Assembly: GCF_003350325.1 (NCBI RefSeq)
Contig: NZ_QLYZ01000015.1
Coordinates: 52,632 to 116,631 of the forward strand
Length of the DNA stretch: 64,000 bases
Source of the DNA: Vibrio rhodolitus
GTDB taxonomy: Bacteria > Pseudomonadota > Gammaproteobacteria > Enterobacterales > Vibrionaceae
Reading direction: 5' to 3'
A program made the translations under genes and the position numbers. This document shows, in pieces, positions 28,709 through 37,039 of the stretch. Below the pieces are notes generated by a model. It was not told the DNA's origin and made no database searches. It saw only the letters and a program-made list of their open reading frames with translations. Numbering within the stretch: position 1 is the stretch's first letter; each line of letters begins with the position of its first letter.

Positions 28709-30139
28709 ATGAGTCCTGAAAAACATCTTCTCGACTGGCAAACGAACCAAACGGTTGCTGAGACTATCTCCCCACTGCTCGGTCAGTTATATCGCCAAAA
28801 AGGTGTCGAAGTTATTCTCTTCGGTAAAACATTGGTTAATGCCGCGACGATCGACATTATCAAAACCCACCGCTTATCTCGACACTATAGCGGAACAGCA
28901 CTAACGCCAACCCAGACCTTACCTCTAATTCAAGCTATCGCCGAAATGCCTCTTTCTCCTTGTAAAGTCGATATTGGTCAATTGGCGGACAAATACTGGC
29001 AAACGCACAGCGATACCCATGCTCTAAAAGATTTTCTCCACTCAGCGCTGGTACCAGCAATGAATGGTGAAGGTGTGGGAACACCAAAAGATGTTGTTCT
29101 GTACGGATTTGGTCGCATCGGTCGTTTGCTTACTCGCCTTTTAGTAGAAAAGAGCGGACCTGGTTACCCATTACGCCTACGTGCTATTGTTGTTCGTGGT
29201 GGCAAAAAAGGTGACTTACAAAAACGTGCTAGCTTGCTGCGCCGCGACTCTGTGCATGGTCAATTCAACGGCAGTATTGTGGTTGATGAAGAACGTAAAG
29301 CTATCATCGCCAATGGTAACTACATTCAAATTATCTACGCCAACCAACCAGAAGACGTGGATTACACCCAATACGGGATCAATGATGCGCTTATCGTCGA
29401 TAACACCGGCGTGTGGCGTGATAGCGAGGGTCTAAGCAAGCACCTAGCGTCTAAAGGTGCCCAAAAAGTACTGCTTACCGCACCAGGTAAAGGCGACATC
29501 AAAAACGTAGTGTTTGGTGTAAACGATCAAGTTATCCAGCCAGAAGACACGATTATTTCTGCGGCAAGCTGTACTACCAACGCAATTACGCCAGTGCTAA
29601 AAGCGCTCAACGATCGCTACGGCATTGACTCTGGACATATTGAAACCGTTCACTCGTTCACCAACGATCAAAACTTGATCGATAACTTCCATAGCGGCGA
29701 ACGACGTGGTCGTAGCGCGTCACTGAACATGGTTCTGACCTCTACAGGCGCGGCTAAAGCGGTAGCGAAAGCACTGCCTGAGCTGGCAGGAAAATTAACC
29801 GGTAATGCGATTCGTGTTCCAACACCAAATGTCTCAATGGCGGTTGCGAACCTAAACCTTGGCAATACAGTAGAACGCGATGAGCTAAACACCTATCTAC
29901 GTGAAATGGCGCTTAACTCTGAGCTAGCGGGACAAATTGATTACACTGACTCTACCGAAGTGGTATCAACTGATCTGGTTGGTTCTCGCTTTGCGGGCGT
30001 CGTTGACGGTGCTGCCACCATTGCGCAGGACAAGCGTTGCGTTCTTTATATCTGGTATGACAATGAATTTGGCTACAGCTGCCAGGTTGTACATTGTATG
30101 GAACAGATGATGGGTGTGCGTTACAAAACACTGCCTTAA
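28709..30139 (+). CDS. Long-form glyceraldehyde-3-phosphate dehydrogenase
   Basis: 476 residues against about 330 for classical GAPDH. The first 125 residues are an extra, mostly helical domain (MSPEKHLLDWQTNQTVAETI...). The NAD-binding motif YGFGRIGR (133-139) then begins the standard enzyme. The catalytic cysteine is C288 in ISAASCTTNAITPVL, followed by VHSFTNDQNL, RRGRSASLNMVLTSTGAAKA and WYDNEFGYSCQVV. This form is known in several gamma-proteobacteria beside a normal gapA and is suspected to serve gluconeogenesis or NADP-linked metabolism; which applies here is not shown. Monocistronic with its own terminator. Confidence 0.88.
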   Translation: MSPEKHLLDWQTNQTVAETISPLLGQLYRQKGVEVILFGKTLVNAATIDIIKTHRLSRHYSGTALTPTQTLPLIQAIAEMPLSPCKVDIGQLADKYWQTHSDTHALKDFLHSALVPAMNGEGVGTPKDVVLYGFGRIGRLLTRLLVEKSGPGYPLRLRAIVVRGGKKGDLQKRASLLRRDSVHGQFNGSIVVDEERKAIIANGNYIQIIYANQPEDVDYTQYGINDALIVDNTGVWRDSEGLSKHLASKGAQKVLLTAPGKGDIKNVVFGVNDQVIQPEDTIISAASCTTNAITPVLKALNDRYGIDSGHIETVHSFTNDQNLIDNFHSGERRGRSASLNMVLTSTGAAKAVAKALPELAGKLTGNAIRVPTPNVSMAVANLNLGNTVERDELNTYLREMALNSELAGQIDYTDSTEVVSTDLVGSRFAGVVDGAATIAQDKRCVLYIWYDNEFGYSCQVVHCMEQMMGVRYKTLP

Positions 30140-30187
30140 ATGATTTAAGCTCCACAACATAACGATTATAAATAACGCTCTGTCTTT

Positions 30188-30214
30188 GCCGTCTCAATTG
30201 AGGCGGCTTTTTTA
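30188..30214 (+). terminator. Terminator of the gap gene
   Basis: GCCGTCTC / GAGGCGGC stem (30188-30195 with 30200-30207, one G-T pair), followed by a T run. Confidence 0.82.
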
Positions 30215-30346
30215 CATAAACTTACTCTTGATTAACTTCACATTCATCCTCGATTCATCTAATGTGAACTATTCTGTTTGTACTCATTAGTCGTCACCTT
30301 TATCCAAGCATTTTGTCTCGACTAGATCATCAATGAGGAAACAAGT

Positions 30347-30559
30347 ATGACCCGCATACTCACTACATTTATCGCTGTTATTACTGGCTTCTTTGTTCTA
30401 ATTGGAAGTCTATTAATTGCTATTCCTTTAACTATTCTTGGTGCAATCACTGGCAGAAGATTGGTTAAAGCTGCAGAGAAAGCGCAATTTAGCCACACTC
30501 AACACACGCAAACCAACGATCGCGTCATTGAAGGCGAGTTTGAAGAAGTGCGCAAATAA
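30347..30559 (+). CDS. Small membrane protein of unknown function
   Basis: 70 residues. Residues about 5-36 are hydrophobic (LTTFIAVITGFFVLIGSLLIAIPLTILGAI), enough for one long or two short helices, followed by a basic/polar tail ending VIEGEFEEVRK. GAGGAAACAAGT gives a clear ribosome-binding site 7-11 bases before the ATG, which supports a real gene. No family recognised. Confidence 0.7.
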   Translation: MTRILTTFIAVITGFFVLIGSLLIAIPLTILGAITGRRLVKAAEKAQFSHTQHTQTNDRVIEGEFEEVRK

Positions 30560-30712
30560 AATCTCCATAGAGATGGTGATATTTCCGTAGCTTCTTTGCC
30601 TAAACTCTTGTTATATTTATGTAAACCATTGCTTAGTTCATCAGCTTAAAGGCTGCATTCAAGCGCAGAAATGGTTGAGAAAGTCATGATATCAAGGGAG
30701 TGAAGTGAAGCG

Positions 30713-31198
30713 ATGAGTAAACAACAACGAGAAGTAACGTTACGCTTCTTGGCTGAGCCAAGTGATGTGAACTTTGGCGGAAAAGTTCACGGCGGCGCAG
30801 CGATGAAATGGATCGACCTCGCCGCGTACGCATGTGCTGCAGGCTGGAGTGGCAAATATTGCATTACTGCGTACGCTGGCGGAATCCGCTTTGTCTCTCC
30901 AATTCACGTTGGCAACTTAGTAGAAGTAAGCGCGAAAGTTATTTATACCGGTAGCAGCTCAATGCATATCGCGATTGACGTGCAAGCCAGTGACCCTAAA
31001 GAGCTTACCAATCGGCTCACTACACACTGCATCGTAATTATGGTTGCGGTGGATGAGCAAGGTAAACCTTCCCCTGTCCCTGAATGGGTCCCTACTCAAC
31101 CTGAAGATATCGAACTACGTGAGTCCGCTATTCGCCTGATGAACATGCGTAAGCAAATCGGTGCTGAAATGGAAGCGCACGTAAAATATCTAAAATAG
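30713..31198 (+). CDS. Acyl-CoA thioesterase (hotdog fold, YciA/ACOT type)
   Basis: 161 residues. PSDVNFGGKVHGGAAMKWIDLAAYACA is the hotdog-helix signature of cytosolic acyl-CoA hydrolases; TAYAGGIRFVSPIHVGNLVEVSAKVIYTGSSSM forms the strands lining the tunnel. It would hydrolyse acyl-CoAs to free acid and CoA in the cytosol; chain-length preference is not readable. GGGAGTGAAGTGAAGCG precedes the ATG. It stands alone. Confidence 0.9.
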   Translation: MSKQQREVTLRFLAEPSDVNFGGKVHGGAAMKWIDLAAYACAAGWSGKYCITAYAGGIRFVSPIHVGNLVEVSAKVIYTGSSSMHIAIDVQASDPKELTNRLTTHCIVIMVAVDEQGKPSPVPEWVPTQPEDIELRESAIRLMNMRKQIGAEMEAHVKYLK

Positions 31199-31317
31199 GT
31201 TCTCTTTACTAAGATGAAATATCGGCACAATGTCAGCGCTTAGTAAAAGATTTTGCGTTGTCATTTTTCTTTAATCTAGCTTTGCTTAAATCCAAGCTTC
31301 GACATCAGTTTAAGGAT

Positions 31318-31569
31318 ATGAGCTTGGGGATTAAAGACACCACTCTTGATGAAAGCACATTGGTTAACCCAAAAGCTGTTGAGTACCAATGGGTACGAAC
31401 AATGTACGTTGAAGGTTATGATGAGCGAGAGATTAACCACTATATACAAACGTGCTTCGGTGGTGATGCAACGTTTGCCGATCTTTTTCGTCGAGTAGCG
31501 TTGTCGCAGGAGAGTATATACGTACTGCTTCAATATCTTGGCTGTGCTCCCTCGAATCGAGAGTTTTAA
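31318..31569 (+). CDS. Hypothetical small protein
   Basis: 83 residues from the ATG at 31318, which follows AAGGAT almost directly (short spacing); a TTG at 31258 would extend it by 20 residues. The composition looks like a soluble alpha-helical protein (YQWVRTMYVEGYDEREINHYIQTCFGG, FADLFRRVALSQESIYVLLQYLG). An overlapping minus-strand frame (31276-31581) exists but reads less like protein. No family recognised. Confidence 0.5.
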   Translation: MSLGIKDTTLDESTLVNPKAVEYQWVRTMYVEGYDEREINHYIQTCFGGDATFADLFRRVALSQESIYVLLQYLGCAPSNREF

Positions 31570-31716
31570 AGCCATATTCAAGATTTAGCGGCTCGACAAA
31601 TGCGAACCTCTCATTTTTGCAATATCGAGTCATGCAAGGTTCAATATTTGCACCGCATCGCATTCCTTATCTCACTCACTATGGCTAGCCTATCTCGCTG
31701 ATTATTATCAGAGCGC

Positions 31717-31930
31717 AAAATAAAAAGCCTGAGCATCAAGCCCAGGCAGGTTACAAAAACTGTTAGTAGGGATAGTAAGGAATCTAAGCTAACAGCCAGC
31801 TATGCGTAACACCAATTTTGCGCACTGCTTAACTGATCGGCGGCCAAACCAAGGGTGTTAAGTAAGTGACACAGGTGGCGACCATAAGGTCGCCTTTATC
31901 ATTGTTATGTATCTCTTCCAACAATGATTG
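31717..31930 (-). ncRNA. Candidate small RNA of unknown family
   Basis: The minus strand ends in a Rho-independent terminator (GCCTGGGC...GCTCAGGC, 31727-31747, then UUUUUAUUUU at 31717-31726), yet no minus-strand gene reads into it. Directly above lie nested complementary arms, GTTAC / GTAAC around CTGTTAG / CTAACAG (about 31750-31810), giving a compact folded RNA. The 5' end is a guess: the hairpin at 31878-31895 may belong to it, and no convincing promoter was found. Confidence 0.4.
31878..31901 (+). terminator. Possible plus-strand terminator
   Basis: Stem GGCGACC / GGTCGCC (31878-31884 with 31889-31895), loop ATAA, followed by TTTATC. It could end transcription from the ORF at 31318, or be part of the opposite-strand candidate RNA. 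Confidence 0.45.
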
Positions 31931-32538
31931 AAGTTCCTCCGACCAACCATCACTGCAAGAGATTGAAACAATTTTGCTCTCCAGAACTAACCCCTTTAAT
32001 TTTGTCTATTTTTTGGACAAAATTTCCGAGTAACTGTCACTGAAAAGCTTAAGTCGTAGTTTGTATCAATATTTTACAGAAAGCAACCATAATGCGACAG
32101 GATTCTCACTTTTGTTATGGCATTTTATCGCTTGCGATCACTGTTTTGCAAGATGGCACTAAAAACACTAACTTGTTATTTTTTATATGTTTATATATAA
32201 AAAGCTCATATTCTCACGCTGAATGAATCTGTATTTTCACATCCTCTGCTAATCATTCATTCCATCGCCTATACAAACTGTAGTTGCTCATTTAACCAAC
32301 AACTCGTATCAAACGCTAACAAACCGCAAAAGTGTGCACCGTGGCATATATTTAGCCGCCAGATTGCAACAAATTCCCACCAACTTTTCACTCATCACTA
32401 GATAAGCAGCAACAATGGAATAAGACATTTCATTCAAAGTTATTATAAATTAGATGGTTACAGAAAATTGTGACAATAAGATTGCAGCGTTAAGCGGATA
32501 GGGTCTGAATTAACGCGTGGTAACGTATTTACTGGATC

Positions 32539-32574
32539 AAAAAAGCCCCTAAACAATAGCATCATTTAGGGGCT
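32539..32574 (-). terminator. Terminator of rnb
   Basis: 10-bp stem AGCCCCTAAA / TTTAGGGGCT (32544-32553 with 32565-32574). The A run to its left becomes a U tract on the minus strand. Confidence 0.88.
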
Positions 32575-32597
32575 AAATTCATTAATCGCGAGTACGT

Positions 32598-34613
32598 CTA
32601 TTCTGCTGACGTTTCCGCTTGAGATTCTTCTTGCTGCTCGACTTTAAGCGGGGCAAAAACTTGAGTTGGTTTAGCAACCAAGCTACGGTTCTCTTGGTTT
32701 ACATCGCTTAACACTACTTCTAAGGTATCGCCTAAACGGAACTCGATCTGTTTATCAATCGACACCATACCCAAGTCACCATTGCACTCAATACGTTCTT
32801 TGTTATCCATGATAAGCGAACTTGGAATAAATGCCGCTGCACCATTCTCTAACAGACGCACACGCATACCAGCGCGATTGATATCAAAGATCTCTGCATT
32901 AAACAGAGTTCCTTTCGCTGGCTCTTCAGCTAAGGTGCGCGCATACAACCAATCAGACACATTGCGCTCAGCCATATTGTGATGTTTACGATGCAGGGCA
33001 AGCTCTTCGCCCACCATTTCATCAGCCATCTGAACTGGCTCTTTACCAAGAATATGAGCTTTTAGCATACGGTGGTTGATCATATCGCCGTATTTACGAA
33101 TTGGAGAAGTCCAAGTCGCGTAAATATCTAAGCCCATAGCAAAGTGTGGTAACGGTTGGTTACCAATCTCGCTATACGCTTGCATTTTACGAATACGGTT
33201 ATCGAAGTAGCTGCTCTCTTGTGCACCTAACCAACGACGCAACGCCGCAAAGCCTTCAAGTGTCGCAATTGACTCAGCAGTAAATGGTAACTCGCCTTGT
33301 GGGTTCACCATCTCAATCACTTCGGCAATCTTCTCTGGTTTGATGCCTGCATGGTGGTTAAATACGCCAGAACCGAAACTTGCTTGGAGTGTCTTACCCG
33401 CACAGATGTTAGCAGTGATCATTGACTCTTCAACAAGACGGTTTGCGCTTCGGCGCATATCCGCGTGAATCGCGATTACATCGTTATCTTCACTTAACTC
33501 AAAGCGGTAATCTGGGCGGTCAGGGAATACCACAGCGTTTGTTTCACGCCACTCAGCACGAGCCAATGAGAAGTCGTAAAGATCACGAACAATCTGCGCG
33601 ATTTCTTCATTTGGTTGCCAAACTGGTGATTCGCCTTTTTCTAACCAATCCGAGACATGATCATAAGCTAGGCGAGCATGAGACTTAATGTTTGCTGCGA
33701 AGAACTTGATATCATCGCCGATCACGCCATCTTTATTAACGGTTACTGTACAGCACAGTGCCGGACGAACTTCATCTTGCATCAATGAACACAGTTCATC
33801 AGCAAGGTCACGTGGCAGCATTGGGATATTGCGACCTGGTAAATAGATCGTAAAGCCGCGCTCACGCGCTACTTTGTCCATCTCACTATCAGGCGTGATA
33901 TAAGCGGTTGGATCAGCGATAGCGATCGTTAGGGCAAAGTCGCCGTTGTCTAACTTTTTCGCGTAAAGTGCATCATCCATATCTTTGGTTGATTCACCAT
34001 CGATAGTCACAAACGGGATATGGGTCATATCGATACGCTCAAGATCAGCGTCGTCTTTAATTTCCCAGTTATCGATACCAGCAGGCTCGCTGTTTGGTAG
34101 ATCGTTTTGTGCTAGCGTTACCCACCACGGAGCAATTTTGTCATCCGCGTCAGTGATCTTGTGTGAGATCTCAACAAAGAAACCATTATCACCTTTTAAC
34201 GGGTGTTGAATAAGGTGCGCCACAACCCAATCGCCTTCAGCAAAGTCATTTGGGTTAAGACCTTTCTTCACTTTTGCTTTCAGTGACTGCTTTTTCAATT
34301 GTGGGTGATCAGGAGCAACGTTTAATTTGCCCTTGAACATTTTCACTCGACCAATAAAGCGAGTTAAGCTTTGTTCCAGAAGCTCCTCTGGCTCGGCAAC
34401 TTCTTTCTCTTTTTCAGTGCGAATGATCGCCTTTACTTTATCGCCGTGCAGACATTTCTTCATGTATGGTGGTGGGATAAAGAAGCTGGTCTTGCTATCC
34501 ACTTCTAAGAAACCAAAGCCTTTCTCGGTTGCTTTGATGGTACCTTCCTTTTTCGGCAGGTTTTCTTGAATTTGCTGCTTTAGCTGAGCCAGTAGCGGGT
34601 TGTCTTGGAACAT
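32598..34613 (-). CDS. rnb: Ribonuclease II
   Basis: 671 residues, a 3'-to-5' processive exoribonuclease of mRNA decay. The start at 34613 gives [20 protein letters not shown], matching the E. coli Rnb N-terminus; the frame opens further upstream but that extension is not family-like. Cold-shock domains follow ([22 protein letters not shown]), then the RNB catalytic domain with [17 protein letters not shown] (metal-binding Asp cluster), IADPTAYI and [18 protein letters not shown], and finally a C-terminal S1 domain. AAGAG precedes the ATG. It is divergent from deaD, another RNA-metabolism gene. Confidence 0.95.
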   Translation of the reverse strand: MFQDNPLLAQLKQQIQENLPKKEGTIKATEKGFGFLEVDSKTSFFIPPPYMKKCLHGDKVKAIIRTEKEKEVAEPEELLEQSLTRFIGRVKMFKGKLNVAPDHPQLKKQSLKAKVKKGLNPNDFAEGDWVVAHLIQHPLKGDNGFFVEISHKITDADDKIAPWWVTLAQNDLPNSEPAGIDNWEIKDDADLERIDMTHIPFVTIDGESTKDMDDALYAKKLDNGDFALTIAIADPTAYITPDSEMDKVARERGFTIYLPGRNIPMLPRDLADELCSLMQDEVRPALCCTVTVNKDGVIGDDIKFFAANIKSHARLAYDHVSDWLEKGESPVWQPNEEIAQIVRDLYDFSLARAEWRETNAVVFPDRPDYRFELSEDNDVIAIHADMRRSANRLVEESMITANICAGKTLQASFGSGVFNHHAGIKPEKIAEVIEMVNPQGELPFTAESIATLEGFAALRRWLGAQESSYFDNRIRKMQAYSEIGNQPLPHFAMGLDIYATWTSPIRKYGDMINHRMLKAHILGKEPVQMADEMVGEELALHRKHHNMAERNVSDWLYARTLAEEPAKGTLFNAEIFDINRAGMRVRLLENGAAAFIPSSLIMDNKERIECNGDLGMVSIDKQIEFRLGDTLEVVLSDVNQENRSLVAKPTQVFAPLKVEQQEESQAETSAE

Positions 34614-34974
34614 CTTAACTCTTTTCGCTTGTAAAATTGCGCACACTATAACATTCGCCATAATGCCAATCTATAAAAAGCACGCGTTTCTTACTCGGTT
34701 AGCAGCTGTGATTTGTGCAAAATGACAACAAATTGCCACTTCTGTGATGACAAAAGAGTCAAAATCGTCACTTAGGAGAAATTTTTGTGATGAAATTCAA
34801 TTTTTTCTGGCTTTTTTTGTGCTTTTAGGGAATAATCCGCCTCCCTTATGTCCCTAGCGGCTTGATGCGATTTAACACTTATCCGCATCTGAACGGAATC
34901 AGCTCAATCTGGATTGGTATTGGAATTGGTAGAGCTCGTGGGACCTTTTGTTTTTTTTTGTTAATGGGATCCCA
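34614..34974. other. rnb/deaD divergent intergenic region with a long deaD leader
   Basis: 361 bases. It contains promoters for both genes and a long 5' leader for deaD: an AGGAG site with a Phe-rich 12-codon ORF (34790-34828), complementary arms TAGGGA / TCCCTA (34826-34831 with 34850-34855), and a T9 tract (34951-34959) just before the deaD start. This suggests post-transcriptional or attenuation control, as expected for a cold-shock helicase gene. Confidence 0.5.
34790..34828 (+). CDS. Putative Phe-rich leader peptide upstream of deaD
   Basis: MKFNFFWLFLCF, 12 codons with five Phe. AGGAG (34774-34778) lies 8 bases before an in-frame GTG (34787) that immediately precedes the ATG, so translation is plausible. 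It resembles in style the phenylalanine leader peptides of pheA/pheST. Whether it is translated or regulates deaD is unknown. Confidence 0.4.
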   Translation: MKFNFFWLFLCF

Positions 34975-36987
34975 ATGACAGATACTGTAATTCAATTTAG
35001 TGAATTAGCACTAAATGACGCAATCCTTTCAGCTCTTGATAGCATGGGTTTTGTTTCTCCAACTCCTATCCAAGCAGCGGCAATCCCGCACCTTCTAGAA
35101 GGTGTAGATGCACTAGGTAAAGCGCAAACAGGTACAGGTAAAACAGCGGCTTTCTCTCTTCCGCTATTGAACAAACTAGACCTTTCTCAACGTAAACCTC
35201 AAGCGGTTGTACTTGCTCCTACTCGTGAGCTTGCGATCCAGGTTGCGGCAGAAATGAAGAACCTAGGTCAAAACATCTCTGGTCTTAAAGTTCTAGAAAT
35301 CTACGGTGGTACTTCAATCGTTGATCAAATGCGCGCACTGAAAAACGGCGCTCACGTGATCGTTGGTACTCCTGGTCGTGTTCAAGACCTTATTAACCGT
35401 GACCGTCTACACCTTGACGAAGTAAACACCTTCATCCTAGATGAAGCTGATGAAATGCTTAACATGGGCTTCGTTGACGATGTAACTGCAATCATGGAGC
35501 ACGCTCCTGAGTCTGCACAGCGCGTTCTTTTCTCTGCAACTATGCCTCCAATGCTGAAAAACATTGTTGAGCGCTTCCTACGTGAACCAGTAATGGTTGA
35601 CGTTGCAGGTAAAAACCACACTGTAGACAAAGTAGAGCAACAGTTCTGGGTTGTTAAAGGTGTAGAGAAAGACGAAGCAATGTCTCGTCTACTTGAAACA
35701 GAAGAAACTGACGCGTCAATCGTATTCGTACGTACTCGTCAAGATACTGAGCGCCTAGCAGATTGGCTATGTGCACGTGGCTTCAAAGCAGCAGCACTAC
35801 ACGGTGACATTCCACAGTCACTTCGTGAGCGCACTGTTGACCATATCAAAAACGGCGTTATCGACATCCTAGTTGCTACTGACGTTGTTGCACGTGGTCT
35901 AGACGTTCCACGTATTACTCACGTATTCAACTACGACATCCCATTCGATGTGGAATCTTACATCCACCGTATCGGTCGTACTGGTCGTGCAGGACGTCAA
36001 GGTAAGGCGATTCTTCTAGTTCGCACTAACCAAATTCGTATGCTACGCACTATCGAGCGCGTAACTAAGTCTTCTATGGAAGAAATCCAACTGCCTCTAC
36101 GTGATGCAGTAGCAGAAGCACGTCTAGTTAAACTAGGTGCTGAGCTAGAAGCTGAAAAAGAACACAAAGCACTAGACAAGTTTGTTGAGCTAGTTGAGAA
36201 ACTACAAGAGACTCTAGAAATCGATGCTACGACTCTTGCAGCAATCCTACTTAAGCGTCAACAAGGTAAACGTCCACTGTTCTACATTGGCGAAGACCCA
36301 ATGGTTGAAGCAATTGCACGTGACAAGCAACGTCGCCAAGATCGCCGTGAAGGTGGTCGTGATGGTGGTCGTCGCGAAGGCGGTCGTAGCTTCAATACCC
36401 AAGACTGGGATACTTACCAACTACAAGTTGGTCGCGAGCAAGGCGTTCAAGTTAAAGACATCGTTGGTGCACTAGCAAACGAACTAGGCCTAGTTAAAGG
36501 CTCTATCGGTGCTATCAAACTAGACCAAGGTCAAACTTACGTTCAGCTTCCAAAAGCGATGGACTCAGAAACGGCTGGCAAACTAAGCAAACTACGCATC
36601 CGCCAAAAAGATGTAGGTGCAGTAGTATGTGACTTTGATGATTTCCGCGAACCTCGCGGTCGTCGTGAAGGCGGTCGTCGCGATGGTGGTCGTCGTGATG
36701 GTGGTTTCCGTGGTAATCGTGACGGCAACCGCGATGGTAACCGTGATGGCGGCTACCGTGGCAACCGCGATGGTAACCGTGACGGCAACCGTGAAGGTGG
36801 CTACCGTGGTAACCGTGATGGCAACCGCGATGGTGGTGGCTACCGTGGTAACCGTGACGGCAACCGCGATGGCGGCTACCGTGGCAACCGTGAAGGTGGC
36901 GAGCGTCGTTTCGACCGTAACCGTGGTGGTGATCACCGTGGTAACCACCGTGGTGAACGTGGTCACGGTCGTCGTAACGAAGACTAA
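34975..36987 (+). CDS. deaD: DEAD-box RNA helicase DeaD (CsdA)
   Basis: 670 residues. It unwinds RNA in ribosome assembly and cold adaptation. Motifs in order: the Q-motif region FVSPTPIQAAAIP, AQTGTGKT (Walker A), PTRELAIQ, GTPGRVQD, DEADEM, FSATMP, VARGLDV and HRIGRTGRAG. A DbpA-like RNA-binding domain follows (about 480-560), then an Arg/Gly/Asn/Asp-rich tail. The start is ATG 34975 (MTDTVIQFSELALN); a TTG at 34948 in frame would add a nonsense Phe run. The long leader upstream (see the leader peptide) suggests regulated expression. It ends in a strong terminator. Confidence 0.95.
   Translation: MTDTVIQFSELALNDAILSALDSMGFVSPTPIQAAAIPHLLEGVDALGKAQTGTGKTAAFSLPLLNKLDLSQRKPQAVVLAPTRELAIQVAAEMKNLGQNISGLKVLEIYGGTSIVDQMRALKNGAHVIVGTPGRVQDLINRDRLHLDEVNTFILDEADEMLNMGFVDDVTAIMEHAPESAQRVLFSATMPPMLKNIVERFLREPVMVDVAGKNHTVDKVEQQFWVVKGVEKDEAMSRLLETEETDASIVFVRTRQDTERLADWLCARGFKAAALHGDIPQSLRERTVDHIKNGVIDILVATDVVARGLDVPRITHVFNYDIPFDVESYIHRIGRTGRAGRQGKAILLVRTNQIRMLRTIERVTKSSMEEIQLPLRDAVAEARLVKLGAELEAEKEHKALDKFVELVEKLQETLEIDATTLAAILLKRQQGKRPLFYIGEDPMVEAIARDKQRRQDRREGGRDGGRREGGRSFNTQDWDTYQLQVGREQGVQVKDIVGALANELGLVKGSIGAIKLDQGQTYVQLPKAMDSETAGKLSKLRIRQKDVGAVVCDFDDFREPRGRREGGRRDGGRRDGGFRGNRDGNRDGNRDGGYRGNRDGNRDGNREGGYRGNRDGNRDGGGYRGNRDGNRDGGYRGNREGGERRFDRNRGGDHRGNHRGERGHGRRNED
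36660..36905 (+). repeat. Tandem RGNRDGN-coding repeats in deaD
   Basis: Short direct repeats of about 12-36 bases encoding GRRDGGRRDGG, then RGNRDGNRDGG-type units. They form the disordered basic tail of the helicase, probably for RNA contacts. Such repeats are prone to length change by slippage. Confidence 0.85.
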
Positions 36988-36998
36988 GAAAATTGAAA

Positions 36999-37024
36999 AA
37001 CCGGCGCTTGCGCCGGTTTTTTTA
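36999..37024 (+). terminator. Terminator of deaD
   Basis: 9-bp GC-rich stem AACCGGCGC / GCGCCGGTT (36999-37007 with 37010-37018), followed by a T run. Confidence 0.9.
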
Positions 37025-37039
37025 TACCTTTAATTTGGC

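Larger units (their letters stand above)
31570..32597. other. One-kilobase gene-poor region between the 31.3 kb ORF and rnb
   Basis: No supported protein gene. It holds a minus-strand terminator with structured sequence above it (31717-31800), a plus-strand hairpin GGCGACC / GGTCGCC with TTTAT (31878-31900), about 600 AT-rich bases without evident motifs, and the rnb terminator (32539-32574). The length and the orphan minus-strand terminator suggest at least one sRNA. Confidence 0.5.

Noticed and set aside
31276..31663. Minus-strand ORFs opposite the hypothetical gene at 31318
   Set aside because: No ribosome-binding site and poorer protein-like composition than the plus-strand frame, although neither is certain.
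36660..36905. Repeats that could be mistaken for a CRISPR array
   Set aside because: Repeats are in-frame coding units of a disordered protein tail with no unique spacers and no cas genes nearby.
36592..37033. Long open frames on both strands over the deaD tail (Thr/Val-rich and Met/Val-rich translations)
   Set aside because: They are by-products of the RGN/RDG repeat composition; low-complexity translations, no ribosome-binding sites, and the DEAD-box frame is clearly the coding one.
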